Positions 1-5,870 of a DNA stretch of 7,053 nt are shown piece by piece. The notes under the pieces are model-generated. The model saw nothing but the letters and a program-made list of their open reading frames with translations, did no database searches and had not been told where the DNA came from. Origin of the DNA: Oscillospiraceae bacterium (lineage in GTDB: Bacteria > Bacillota > Clostridia > Oscillospirales > Ruminococcaceae); NCBI GenBank assembly GCA_020024215.1, contig JAHHUC010000085.1, forward strand, positions 1 through 7,053, read 5' to 3'. The position numbers were made by a program, and so were the translations under genes. How positions within the stretch are numbered: the first letter of the stretch is position 1; every line of letters begins with the position of its first letter.

Positions 1-1
1 C

Positions 2-847
2 CTCAAATATCATGACATTGAACTGCATTTCGATAGAAAGGCCCCTCATGGGCTCTACTTAGTTTATAGCGACGACGAAATCGAACTGAGCATAACAGAT
101 CATCACGAAGAACTGCTGCAGCCGATCACAAACACAGAGCCGGTGGACAATGAGTTTTTCCTTCAAGATGGAGCCGTTTATTTCTCCGGTCTATATGAAA
201 ACGGCTTGTTGAAGGGTGTTGCGCCCAAAGACTTTTGCTGCTGGCGTTACTGGGGCAAATCCTCCGAAGCCTGTTTCTTGGGCGGGATTCGCCTGCGTGG
301 AGCAGACCCGGCATCGTTTCGGGTGTTAAACTATGCCTACTCGATGGATAAAACAGCCGTCTACACCACCAGCGGGAGAATCCCAGATGCAGAGCTGGCA
401 GCTTTTCAGGTGTTGGACAATGGCCAGAACGAATCGGGTGCGCCCCAGGGATATGCAAAGGACAGCCATCAGGTCTACTTCCACAACGGAGACGGCAAGG
501 TGAAGATCATCAAAGGCGCAGAAGTTTCCTCTTTCCGCTCATTGGGTGACACCTATTTTGCCAGAGACAATAAACGGATCTATGCCTACGGCAAGCAGCT
601 TCCCAAGGCGGATCTGCCCTCATGGAATTTGCTCGGTCACTGGTATTCCCGCGATGCCAGGCGGGTGTACTACCTCAACCGGGAGATCAAGGGGGCGGAT
701 CGGGACAGTTTTGCGGTATGCACCCCGCTGGATGCACCTCCCCTTGCCGATCATCTGGCCCACGACAAAGACCATTTTTACCAGAATGATGAGATGATAG
801 AAGAAACGCTGTGGCTGGAAAGGCTGCAAGCAATACAGGAAAAATGA
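2..847 (+). CDS. DKNYY-repeat family protein, 3' portion (5' end outside the window)
   Basis: The frame is open from base 2 to the TGA at 845-847, giving 281 visible residues. The GTG at 143 is therefore not a convincing start: the upstream 47 codons read as normal protein and no ribosome site precedes it. The C-terminal half carries about five copies of a Y/F-x-x-D-x-x-x-x-Y motif, the DKNYY signature: AYSMDKTAVY (visible residues 112-121), YAKDSHQVYF (151-160), FARDNKRIYA (186-195), YSRDARRVYY (215-224) and a weaker HDKDHFYQ (254-261). Most are followed or preceded by an I-x-GAD-x-x-SF-type segment, so the unit is about 30-40 residues. The molecular role of DKNYY proteins is not established; the repeats suggest a beta-rich binding scaffold. 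No signal peptide can be judged because the N-terminus is missing. The stop overlaps an ATG (ATGA), and the next gene begins 14 nt downstream, so they are probably cotranscribed. Confidence 0.8.
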   Translation, partial: LKYHDIELHFDRKAPHGLYLVYSDDEIELSITDHHEELLQPITNTEPVDNEFFLQDGAVYFSGLYENGLLKGVAPKDFCCWRYWGKSSEACFLGGIRLRGADPASFRVLNYAYSMDKTAVYTTSGRIPDAELAAFQVLDNGQNESGAPQGYAKDSHQVYFHNGDGKVKIIKGAEVSSFRSLGDTYFARDNKRIYAYGKQLPKADLPSWNLLGHWYSRDARRVYYLNREIKGADRDSFAVCTPLDAPPLADHLAHDKDHFYQNDEMIEETLWLERLQAIQEK

Positions 848-861
848 AAGGAGCAATCTCT

Positions 862-1188
862 ATGAAAGCATTTGACCCGAATTATAAACTGCTGGATGAG
901 ATGTACCAGGACGAATACTACCCCGATTTCTTGGTGGATAAGGTAAAGGACGAGCTTCAGAAGGTCATCGACCTATTAGAAAGCGGCGAAACCGACACCG
1001 AAGCGGTGCAGGATGCGCTGGATGAGGCAGTCTGTGGCATCAATGATCTCCAAGAAGAATTTGACGAAAACGACAGTGAGATCGAAACGGTAGCCCGAGA
1101 TTGTATCGGCGTTACCGTGGCCTACATTCTGGAGTGGTTTGGCATCCCCATTGACATGGAGGAAGCTATTCGGGAACGGGACTGGTAA
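862..1188 (+). CDS. Small acidic protein, DUF5713-like
   Basis: This gene encodes 108 residues. I chose the ATG at 862 because AAAGGAG at 847-853 lies 8 nt upstream; an in-frame ATG at 844 overlaps the previous stop and has no good ribosome site. The protein is strongly acidic and looks mostly helical, with no membrane segment or signal peptide. Near the N-terminus is LLDEMYQDEYYPDFLVDKVK, in the middle an acidic NDLQEEFDENDSE stretch, and the C-terminus ends EEAIRERDW. The MY-x-(D/E)-(D/E)-YYP-x-FLVDK pattern is what I remember of DUF5713, a family of unknown function; this assignment is from memory. It sits in the middle of the operon, 5 nt before the DUF4241 gene. Small acidic proteins beside repeat proteins and DUF4241 could be immunity-type factors, but nothing here proves it. 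Confidence 0.8.
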   Translation: MKAFDPNYKLLDEMYQDEYYPDFLVDKVKDELQKVIDLLESGETDTEAVQDALDEAVCGINDLQEEFDENDSEIETVARDCIGVTVAYILEWFGIPIDMEEAIRERDW

Positions 1189-1193
1189 GCCCC

Positions 1194-2141
1194 ATGTCAG
1201 AAAAAGAACTGGCCGTTTGTGATGAGTGCGGCAGCCTGTTTTTCAAAGGCTCATCAAAGATGGTGGGGCTGTGCCCGGAATGTGCCCATATTCTCTATGG
1301 CTACCCGAATTGTGACCATCATTTTCAGGATGGCCGGTGTGTGAACTGCTGCTGGGACGGCTCAAAGAGTGTGTACATCAAGAAACAGAATCAACAGGAG
1401 GAAACTATCATGCCTACAAATGAATGGATGAACAAATATGAATCTATCAAGGACAAGCTGGCCTGCAAAATCGACTTGGACACCTATTTTACAGAAAAAG
1501 TCATTGGAAATATGGGTGTGGATGTGCTGGACATTGGCGCCGTCAATTTCCCAACAGGAACGATCTTCGCCTGCGATCCTTTGGTGGAGCTGGAAGAAGC
1601 TCTGCCGTTTCTTCAAACGATCCCCGCCGGGACTTACCCTGTGAAGATCTGCGTAGTGCCCAGCGAGAAATACGGTGACCGCTACGCCTGTGTCAAGGTA
1701 GAGGTTAGCAAAGAAAAGCCTGTCCGCTATGAGCTGGGCATGGTGGGCAACGAGGATCTGGACGAGGAACTGGGCGAGGACGATTATTTTGGCTTTGGAA
1801 TCGATGCCGGGATGGGCTGCGTTGCGGACATCCAGACGCAGGCGGCCTTCAAGACCTGCTGGGCCAAGCATCTGGAGGAGGACCCGGACATCGACCCCTA
1901 CAATGACCTGTTCTGCGACTTACTTGAGGAAAACGCCAAAGCCCATCCCAAATATCAGGGGGACTGCGGCGACTGGCTCAACTGGACAGTGCCGGACACA
2001 GACTGCAATCTGCCCATCTTCTGCTCCGGCTGGGGTGACGGGTACTATCCTGTCTACTTCGGCTATGATGCACAGGGCGAAGTCTGCGCTGTGTATGTGC
2101 GCTTTATTGACATTGAGGAGAGCTACAAAGAGCAGGCGTAA
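1194..2141 (+). CDS. DUF4241 domain protein with N-terminal zinc-ribbon-like cysteine cluster
   Basis: The full frame encodes 315 residues. Residues 9-53 hold paired cysteines: C9-x2-C12, C27-x2-C30, then C40 with H42/H43 and C49-x2-C52 plus C53. This suggests one or two small zinc sites. Residues about 73-315 match DUF4241 by its landmarks NFPTGTIFACDPL (118-130) and GWGDGYYPVYFGYD (279-292); the biochemical function of that family is unknown. The long form starts at ATG 1194, 5 nt after the previous stop, with only a weak purine-rich upstream sequence, so translational coupling is likely. Met73 at 1410 has a perfect AGGAGG 8 nt upstream, so a 243-residue DUF4241-only product from 1410 is equally plausible or may dominate. 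No signal peptide or membrane helix is seen. The linker before Met73 (KKQNQQEETI) is hydrophilic, as expected between two independent domains. Confidence 0.85.
   Translation: MSEKELAVCDECGSLFFKGSSKMVGLCPECAHILYGYPNCDHHFQDGRCVNCCWDGSKSVYIKKQNQQEETIMPTNEWMNKYESIKDKLACKIDLDTYFTEKVIGNMGVDVLDIGAVNFPTGTIFACDPLVELEEALPFLQTIPAGTYPVKICVVPSEKYGDRYACVKVEVSKEKPVRYELGMVGNEDLDEELGEDDYFGFGIDAGMGCVADIQTQAAFKTCWAKHLEEDPDIDPYNDLFCDLLEENAKAHPKYQGDCGDWLNWTVPDTDCNLPIFCSGWGDGYYPVYFGYDAQGEVCAVYVRFIDIEESYKEQA
1396..1412 (+). promoter_or_regulatory. Internal Shine-Dalgarno (AGGAGG) and in-frame ATG inside the DUF4241 gene
   Basis: AGGAGG occupies 1396-1401 and an ATG lies at 1410-1412, an 8-nt gap, in the same frame as the 1194 ORF. 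This is the best ribosome site in the first operon. It falls precisely where the cysteine-rich head ends and the DUF4241 domain begins. It either drives a second, shorter product or is the original start of a gene whose upstream neighbour lost its stop codon. Confidence 0.65.
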
Positions 2142-2362
2142 GAAGGCAAGCAGCGATAAAATGGAAAAAACAGTTAAATTGAAAAACGGTGTCCTTACAT
2201 CTTATGAATAAAAGAAAAGCCGACCTCATGGCAGAAATTAAAATGCATTTGTCAATATGTTTTGATATTGCCTTGCCAACAGCATGACTGCAATATAAGT
2301 CAGGAAATGTTCTTAGAATATTGCTATATTTATTAAAAAAATTAAGTATAATGAAAAAAGAA

Positions 2363-2408
2363 TTTGACAGCTGCCGTTTTTATCTTATTAACCAAAAAAG
2401 CTGTCAAA
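2363..2408. repeat. Perfect 10-bp inverted repeat upstream of the 2464 gene
   Basis: TTTGACAGCT at 2363-2372 is the exact reverse complement of AGCTGTCAAA at 2399-2408, with a 26-nt spacer. Inside the spacer TTTTT (2377-2381) can also pair with AAAAA (2394-2398). There is no T-run after it on the + strand, so it is not a good + strand terminator. The left arm contains a consensus TTGACA, so it may be an operator or a structured leader. Confidence 0.6.
2364..2391 (+). promoter_or_regulatory. Candidate sigma-A promoter for the 2464-3412 gene pair
   Basis: The -35 element is a perfect TTGACA at 2364-2369. A 16-nt spacer leads to TATTAA at 2386-2391, a four-of-six match to the -10 consensus. Transcription would start near 2398, about 65 nt before the ATG at 2464. 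The -35 lies in one arm of the inverted repeat. The competing TATAAT at 2347-2352 has a better -10 but poorer spacing. Confidence 0.35.
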
Positions 2409-2463
2409 AAAAGGAAACCCTGTAAGCTTAAAGGCAGAAAAAATTTAGAACAGGAGATTGTCT

Positions 2464-2844
2464 ATGTTTGGATTTAAAAAAAAGGAGAACAAGCGTCTGT
2501 TGATCATGGGGAAAGATCTGATGGATATTATCTATTCTGACTATGAGGATGGAATGTCCTTCACCTTGGCCGAGTTTGTTTATGAGCAGGAGCATTATCT
2601 TATCGGCTCCTTGGTGGTTCCGCCGGAAGCAGAGGAAAAAAAGGAAAACATAGTTTTTGCCTTTCAGGATAAAGCGTATGAGGACTTTTACCAATTTGAA
2701 GAAAATGCCTGTATTGACGGTGTTAAAATATCTCAGCTGGATAAGCCGATAGAAATTGTCAGGGCAGGTATTGTAGGCAATGATACAATGCTGTCATCGC
2801 CTTGGGGAGAGACAAGGCTGGCAAAAAAAGCATTGCCCTTATAA
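2464..2844 (+). CDS. Hypothetical protein, 126 aa, soluble
   Basis: I do not recognise this protein. The start is ATG 2464 because AGGAG at 2452-2456 lies 7 nt upstream; the in-frame TTG at 2458 is too close to that site. The N-terminus is very basic (MFGFKKKENKR). The rest is mixed alpha/beta with acidic patches and no membrane helix. Landmarks are FTLAEFVYEQEHYLIGSLVV (33-52), a KAYEDFYQFEENACIDG segment (70-86), and a C-terminus ending SSPWGETRLAKKALPL (111-126). Size and style resemble small immunity-type proteins, but no family is claimed. The next gene starts 19 nt after the stop, so the two are probably cotranscribed from a promoter in the preceding AT-rich spacer. Base composition is AT-rich, unlike the first operon. 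Confidence 0.75.
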   Translation: MFGFKKKENKRLLIMGKDLMDIIYSDYEDGMSFTLAEFVYEQEHYLIGSLVVPPEAEEKKENIVFAFQDKAYEDFYQFEENACIDGVKISQLDKPIEIVRAGIVGNDTMLSSPWGETRLAKKALPL

Positions 2845-2863
2845 TATTATCAAGGGTATTATT

Positions 2864-3412
2864 ATGGGAAGCAAAAAAAAGAAAAACAACATATATAATT
2901 ATCCTCTTTATAAAATCTTTATCTGGTCAGGGCTTGATGTGTTCATAGCTCTGCTGATAGTGTGTGCTGTCATAGCTTTGCTTGTCGGCTTATACGGCCG
3001 TTTAAATGAGGATAAAATGGAGCTTATGCTTTTTTCTTTTGCAATGGTCATACTTTTTTCCTACACACCTGCAATGCTTAGTCTCATTAAGCTGTGGAGG
3101 CAGGAGCACATTCTTAAAATATATTGGAAGGACAGGGAAGATTTCAACTCTCGTGCAGAGGACAGGGACTGGTATTTATCCTGTAACAGAGGCGGATTTC
3201 TTCTGTATCATCGACAATACATCAAGAGAATATTAAGCTCCTCGGTTGTTGAGCAAACAAGCGATTTAGGCAGGGAAAGGGTGCATTGCATAAAATTTGA
3301 GGATATATGCAGCAAGGAGCATACAGTTAAATTTTCTTCATTAAATGATGAAAAAAGATTTTTGCGCTGGTATAAAAAAATGCCGTATTCTAAGAATAAT
3401 CAGGCGCAGTAA
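2864..3412 (+). CDS. Two-helix membrane protein with a cytoplasmic-type C-terminal domain, function unknown
   Basis: This gene encodes 182 residues from ATG 2864, with AAGGG at 2852-2856 seven nt upstream. The frame is open further 5', but those codons overlap the 2464 gene in another frame and are not used. A lysine-rich start (MGSKKKKNN) precedes two hydrophobic segments, about residues 26-45 (VFIALLIVCAVIALLVGLYG) and 55-75 (MLFSFAMVILFSYTPAMLSL). The lysine-rich start suggests an inside N-terminus, a short outside loop and an inside C-terminus. The last 105 residues look beta-rich and end in a helix (NDEKRFLRWYKK). That order recalls bacterial YcxB/PH-like membrane proteins, but this is only a resemblance in architecture. 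It follows the 126-aa gene by 19 nt, so the two may act together. A hairpin about 90 nt after the stop could end the transcript. Confidence 0.75.
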   Translation: MGSKKKKNNIYNYPLYKIFIWSGLDVFIALLIVCAVIALLVGLYGRLNEDKMELMLFSFAMVILFSYTPAMLSLIKLWRQEHILKIYWKDREDFNSRAEDRDWYLSCNRGGFLLYHRQYIKRILSSSVVEQTSDLGRERVHCIKFEDICSKEHTVKFSSLNDEKRFLRWYKKMPYSKNNQAQ

Positions 3413-3500
3413 ATGTCATCACAGAGCCTTTTGAAAAAATATTTTAATATCCAAAGCTTATCCTCTCTTAAAAGCTGCGAAAGCCTTTTTTAACCCTAAT

Positions 3501-3545
3501 ATCCCTCTTTTTCTTTTAAAAAGGTAAAAAGGGGGATTTATCTGA
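3501..3545 (+). terminator. Candidate terminator hairpin after the membrane-protein gene
   Basis: CCCTCTTTTT (3503-3512) pairs with AAAAAGGGGG (3526-3535) with one G-T pair, extended outward by A3501-T3537 and T3502-A3536. The 13-nt loop can pair further. The + strand tail (TTTA then TCTGACCTTT) is only moderately T-rich. It lies about 90 nt after the stop at 3412 and before the next promoter, which suits a transcript end. Confidence 0.4.
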
Positions 3546-3595
3546 CCTTTAAAAAATATAAGTTAAGTGTGCTTAAAAAGCTATTTTGCAATTTT

Positions 3596-3625
3596 TTGAG
3601 CCTTTATTTATATTCAAGGTATAAA
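3596..3625 (+). promoter_or_regulatory. Candidate sigma-A promoter for the GNAT/hydrolase operon
   Basis: TTGAGC at 3596-3601 and TATAAA at 3620-3625 are separated by 18 nt, matching four and five of six consensus bases. The start of transcription would be near 3632, leaving a leader of about 75 nt before ATG 3706. A perfect TATAAT at 3688-3693 directly abuts the ribosome site and is less suitable. Confidence 0.4.
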
Positions 3626-3705
3626 TTTCTGCAAATTTAAAAGGAAAAGATTTAAAACAGTTTGAATTTATCAAAAACCTGACTTTTTATAATGGAGGGC
3701 AGATT

Positions 3706-4179
3706 ATGAAATGCATAATAAGGGACATGAAGCAGGAGGAGTATGCCCTGTTGGGGGACTTTTTATATGAAGCAATCTATATTCCAAACGGCGTTGCGCC
3801 TCCTCCCAGATCTGTGATATCTCTTCCAAAATTGCAGGAGTATATCGTTGACTTCGGAGCACGAAAGCATGACAGAGCCTTGGCTGCGGAATTAGACGGA
3901 AATATTATAGGGGCTGTCTGGGCCAGGCTTATGGACGATTACGGACACATTGATGACGATACACCATCCTTGGCAATGTCGGTATATGAAGAATACCGAG
4001 GCATGGGGATTGGAACAGCACTTTTAAATGAAATGCTCAAAGCCTTAAAGGCACAGGGCTGCTCTATGGTGTCCCTGTCGGTTCAGAAGGAAAATTATGC
4101 TGTAAAAATGTATCTTGCAGCCGGATTTTGCATTGAGAGTGAAAATGAGGAAGAATATATTATGGCTGCTTATTTGTAG
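3706..4179 (+). CDS. GNAT family N-acetyltransferase
   Basis: This is a complete 157-residue single-domain GNAT enzyme, the usual length for the family. Such enzymes transfer acetyl from acetyl-CoA to an amine in the cytoplasm; the substrate cannot be read from sequence. The start ATG 3706 has GGAGGG at 3694-3699, 6 nt upstream. The N-terminal IIRDMKQEEY segment (4-13) is the typical first strand and helix. The acetyl-CoA pyrophosphate loop (motif A) is EEYRGMGIGTALL at residues 95-107, a clean R-G-x-G-x-G. Motif B is SVQKENYAVKMYLAAGF (125-141) with the expected N, Y and AAGF. The AVWARLMDDYG strand (70-80) precedes motif A. It is followed after 15 nt by a hydrolase gene with its own strong ribosome site, so the two form an operon. 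The link between the enzymes is unknown. Confidence 0.92.
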   Translation: MKCIIRDMKQEEYALLGDFLYEAIYIPNGVAPPPRSVISLPKLQEYIVDFGARKHDRALAAELDGNIIGAVWARLMDDYGHIDDDTPSLAMSVYEEYRGMGIGTALLNEMLKALKAQGCSMVSLSVQKENYAVKMYLAAGFCIESENEEEYIMAAYL

Positions 4180-4194
4180 AAGGAGGAACAGCAT

Positions 4195-4806
4195 TTGAAA
4201 ATGGTCTTTTTGCACGGCTTAGGGCAGACACCCCGGGATTGGGATTTGGTGTTAAAGGAAATAGGCTGCTTTGATAGTGAGTGCCCTGAGCTTTTTTCCT
4301 TAAATGGGCAGCATGCAACCTATTCAAATATTTTTGCACAGCTTGAAGAAAAATATGCAGACACCAATCAGCAGCTTGTGCTCTGCGGCCTTTCCTTAGG
4401 GGCTGTTCTTGCGCTGGATTATGCAATAAGGCACAGTGAACAGGTGTCGTATCTTATTTTGATTGGAGTGCAGTATAAAATTCCAACCGGGCTGATAGAT
4501 TTTCAGAATCTCATATTTCGCTGTATGCCGCATAGAGCCTTTGAAGCTATGAAAATTTCAAAGGAAGATGTGATAAGTCTGTCACGCTCCATGCGTTCAT
4601 TGGATTTTAGTGACAAGCTGAAAGATGTAAATTGTCCTGTTGCAATTATCATAGGAGAAAAGGATGCCGCAAATAAAAAAGCAGCCCAAAGTCTCAACAG
4701 GCTTTTGCCGCAGTCTCAGCTGCACATAATTCCAAATGCAGGCCATGAAATAAATAAATGCGCCCCAAAAGCAATTGCCGATGTGATAAATGGAATAAAT
4801 TGCTGA
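4195..4806 (+). CDS. Alpha/beta hydrolase, complete, TTG start
   Basis: This gene encodes 203 residues of a small alpha/beta-hydrolase-fold enzyme. The oxyanion-hole motif is FLHGLGQTPRDW (5-16). The nucleophile elbow is CGLSLGA (64-70), placing the catalytic serine at 67. The acid is probably Asp157 in IIIGEKDAA, and the base His184 in PNAGHEI. All three triad members are present, in order and at normal spacing, so it should be active as an esterase, thioesterase or lipase-like enzyme; the substrate is not predictable. I chose TTG at 4195 because AAGGAGG (4180-4186) is 8 nt upstream and the MKMVFLHG start matches the first strand; the ATG at 4201 is 14 nt from the site. The lid region (about 95-140) is short. 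It lies 15 nt after the GNAT gene, in one operon. No signal peptide is seen, so it acts in the cytoplasm. Confidence 0.9.
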   Translation: MKMVFLHGLGQTPRDWDLVLKEIGCFDSECPELFSLNGQHATYSNIFAQLEEKYADTNQQLVLCGLSLGAVLALDYAIRHSEQVSYLILIGVQYKIPTGLIDFQNLIFRCMPHRAFEAMKISKEDVISLSRSMRSLDFSDKLKDVNCPVAIIIGEKDAANKKAAQSLNRLLPQSQLHIIPNAGHEINKCAPKAIADVINGINC

Positions 4807-4836
4807 TACAATATGCCTTAAAAAAACAGAAAAACA

Positions 4837-4875
4837 GCCTTCAGCTTATATTTTAAGTGTGAAGGCAGCTGCTTT
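4837..4875. terminator. Hairpin after the hydrolase gene, possibly bidirectional
   Basis: GCCTTCA (4837-4843) pairs with TGAAGGC (4860-4866), and inside it CTTA can pair with TAAG. On the + strand the hairpin is followed by AGCTGCTTTAAA, a weak tail. On the - strand it is followed by a T-rich run (complement of the A-rich 4820-4834), a much better terminator shape. It lies 30 nt after the hydrolase stop. Confidence 0.45.
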
Positions 4876-4973
4876 AAAAATGATGAGGAATGAATTTATC
4901 AATCAGATTGCAATATGAAAAAATATGTACATAAAAGCCTTTCTTTCTGCTAAGAAAGCAGATTATGCTGATT

Positions 4974-5000
4974 TTGATTTATCAAATTTACAAATACAAT
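4974..5000 (+). promoter_or_regulatory. Candidate promoter for the MBL-fold gene
   Basis: TTGATT (4974-4979) and TACAAT (4995-5000) are separated by 15 nt, slightly short. The -35 lies inside a small palindrome, TTTGAT-TT-ATCAAA (4973-4986), a possible regulator site. Transcription from here would leave only a very short leader before AAGGAG (5009-5014). Confidence 0.3.
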
Positions 5001-5022
5001 GTGCTGACAAGGAGAAAAGCCA

Positions 5023-5820
5023 ATGACAATAACTGCTTTAGTAGAAAATAAATCAGACTGTGAATTAAAGGCTAAACACGGATTATCCCTTTATATTGAA
5101 ACTCAAAAACATAAAATATTGTTTGACCTTGGACCTGACAGCACATTATTTGAAAATGCAGCAGCACGAGGGATAAATCTTTCTGATATTGATACAGTTG
5201 TTATTTCTCATGGACACGTTGATCACGCAGGGGCATTGAAGCAGTTTTTGCAGATTAACTCCACCGCAAAAATATATGTGCAAAGACGCGCATTTGAGAG
5301 ACATTACAGTAAATTTCTATTTTTTAAGATAAATGTAGGAATTGATCCGAAATTCCAAAAGCATCCCCAAATTATTTTGGTTGATGGCGATTTTTTGATT
5401 GATGAAGAACTGCAGCTGTTTACAGTTGAAAGCTCCAATCGCTTTTATTCCCCTGCAAATAATTCTTTATACGATCAAAATGGAAGAGACAGCTTTTCAC
5501 ATGAGCATAATCTGATTATTAAAGAAAAGAAAACAGTCCTCATTATGGGCTGCGGACATACCGGGGTTATAAATATTTTGGAAAAAGCAAAAAAATATCA
5601 GCCAAAGGCTTGTGTAGGAGGCTATCATTTATTCAATCCGATGACAGGACAAACCGTTCCTGCTGCCTTGTTGGATGCCATAAAAGATGAATTGAAAAAA
5701 TACAGTGATATAGAGCTTTATACCTGCCACTGCACCGGCATGAAGGCATTTTTGTATTTGTCCGAAGGACTTTTCAATTTACACTATCTATCATGTGGGC
5801 AGACAATCGAAATAAAATAG
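5023..5820 (+). CDS. Metallo-beta-lactamase-fold metal-dependent hydrolase (COG1237-like)
   Basis: This gene encodes 265 residues from ATG 5023, with AAGGAG at 5009-5014 eight nt upstream. The metal-binding motif H-x-H-x-D-H is HGHVDH at residues 63-68 (H63, H65, D67, H68). Further family landmarks follow: IIKEKKTVLIMGCGHTGVIN with H179, VGGYHLFNP with H202, and YTCHCTG with H236. The GCxHxG, GGxHL and hCTG series is typical of the COG1237 group, which includes proteins annotated as beta-ribofuranosylaminobenzene 5'-phosphate synthase-like. In bacteria the substrate is usually unknown, so I name only the fold and metal dependence. All metal ligands appear present and the length is normal, so the enzyme should be intact and cytoplasmic. 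A hairpin and spacer separate it from the hydrolase, so it is probably its own unit. The toxin fragment begins about 50 nt after its stop. Confidence 0.9.
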   Translation: MTITALVENKSDCELKAKHGLSLYIETQKHKILFDLGPDSTLFENAAARGINLSDIDTVVISHGHVDHAGALKQFLQINSTAKIYVQRRAFERHYSKFLFFKINVGIDPKFQKHPQIILVDGDFLIDEELQLFTVESSNRFYSPANNSLYDQNGRDSFSHEHNLIIKEKKTVLIMGCGHTGVINILEKAKKYQPKACVGGYHLFNPMTGQTVPAALLDAIKDELKKYSDIELYTCHCTGMKAFLYLSEGLFNLHYLSCGQTIEIK

Positions 5821-5870
5821 AAAGACCGATATATTTGAACATTGCAGCATTTGCAGAAAAAAGCATATAA

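Larger units (their letters stand above)
2142..2463. other. AT-rich spacer with promoter-like elements and no convincing gene
   Basis: This 322-base stretch marks the change from the G+C-richer first operon to AT-rich DNA. Two tiny frames begin in it: 2161-2211 (MEKTVKLKNGVLTSYE, 16 aa) and 2204-2287 (27 aa). Neither has a good ribosome site. The first could be the stump of a truncated gene but is too short to assign. A perfect TATAAT is at 2347-2352, but its best upstream hexamer, TTGCTA at 2321-2326, is 20 nt away, which is longer than ideal. An inverted repeat with an embedded TTGACA follows at 2363-2408. No clear terminator for the first operon was found here. Confidence 0.6.
3413..3705. 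other. AT-rich intergenic region separating two operons
   Basis: These 293 bases contain no ORF with a start and ribosome site. They hold a strong C/T- and A/G-rich hairpin (3501-3537) and a promoter-like pair (3596-3625). The rest is low-complexity A/T sequence. Confidence 0.6.

Noticed and set aside
143..847. DKNYY protein starting at GTG 143
   Set aside because: The frame is open to the window edge with protein-like sequence and there is no ribosome site before 143, so the gene is 5'-truncated by the window.
811..861. Earlier starts for the DUF5713-like gene
   Set aside because: AAAGGAG at 847-853 is ideally spaced for ATG 862; the starts at 811 and 844 overlap the upstream gene and lack a site.
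1362..1871. Minus-strand 169-aa frame
   Set aside because: It is an antisense shadow of the DUF4241 gene with no ribosome site and no recognisable motif.
1729..2211. Plus-strand 160-aa frame rich in R, T and W
   Set aside because: It is an out-of-frame shadow of the DUF4241 gene; its composition is not protein-like. Only its last 16 codons lie outside that gene.
3688..3693. TATAAT as the promoter of the GNAT gene
   Set aside because: It directly abuts the GGAGGG ribosome site, so the transcript would begin at or past that site, and no -35 is well spaced.
4160..4426. Minus-strand 88-aa frame
   Set aside because: It is antisense to the well-supported hydrolase, including its catalytic motifs; no independent support.
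4946..4962. Small hairpin TCTGCT-AAGAA-AGCAGA as a terminator or riboswitch
   Set aside because: It is a single 6-bp stem without a T-run or further conserved structure; could be chance in AT-rich DNA.
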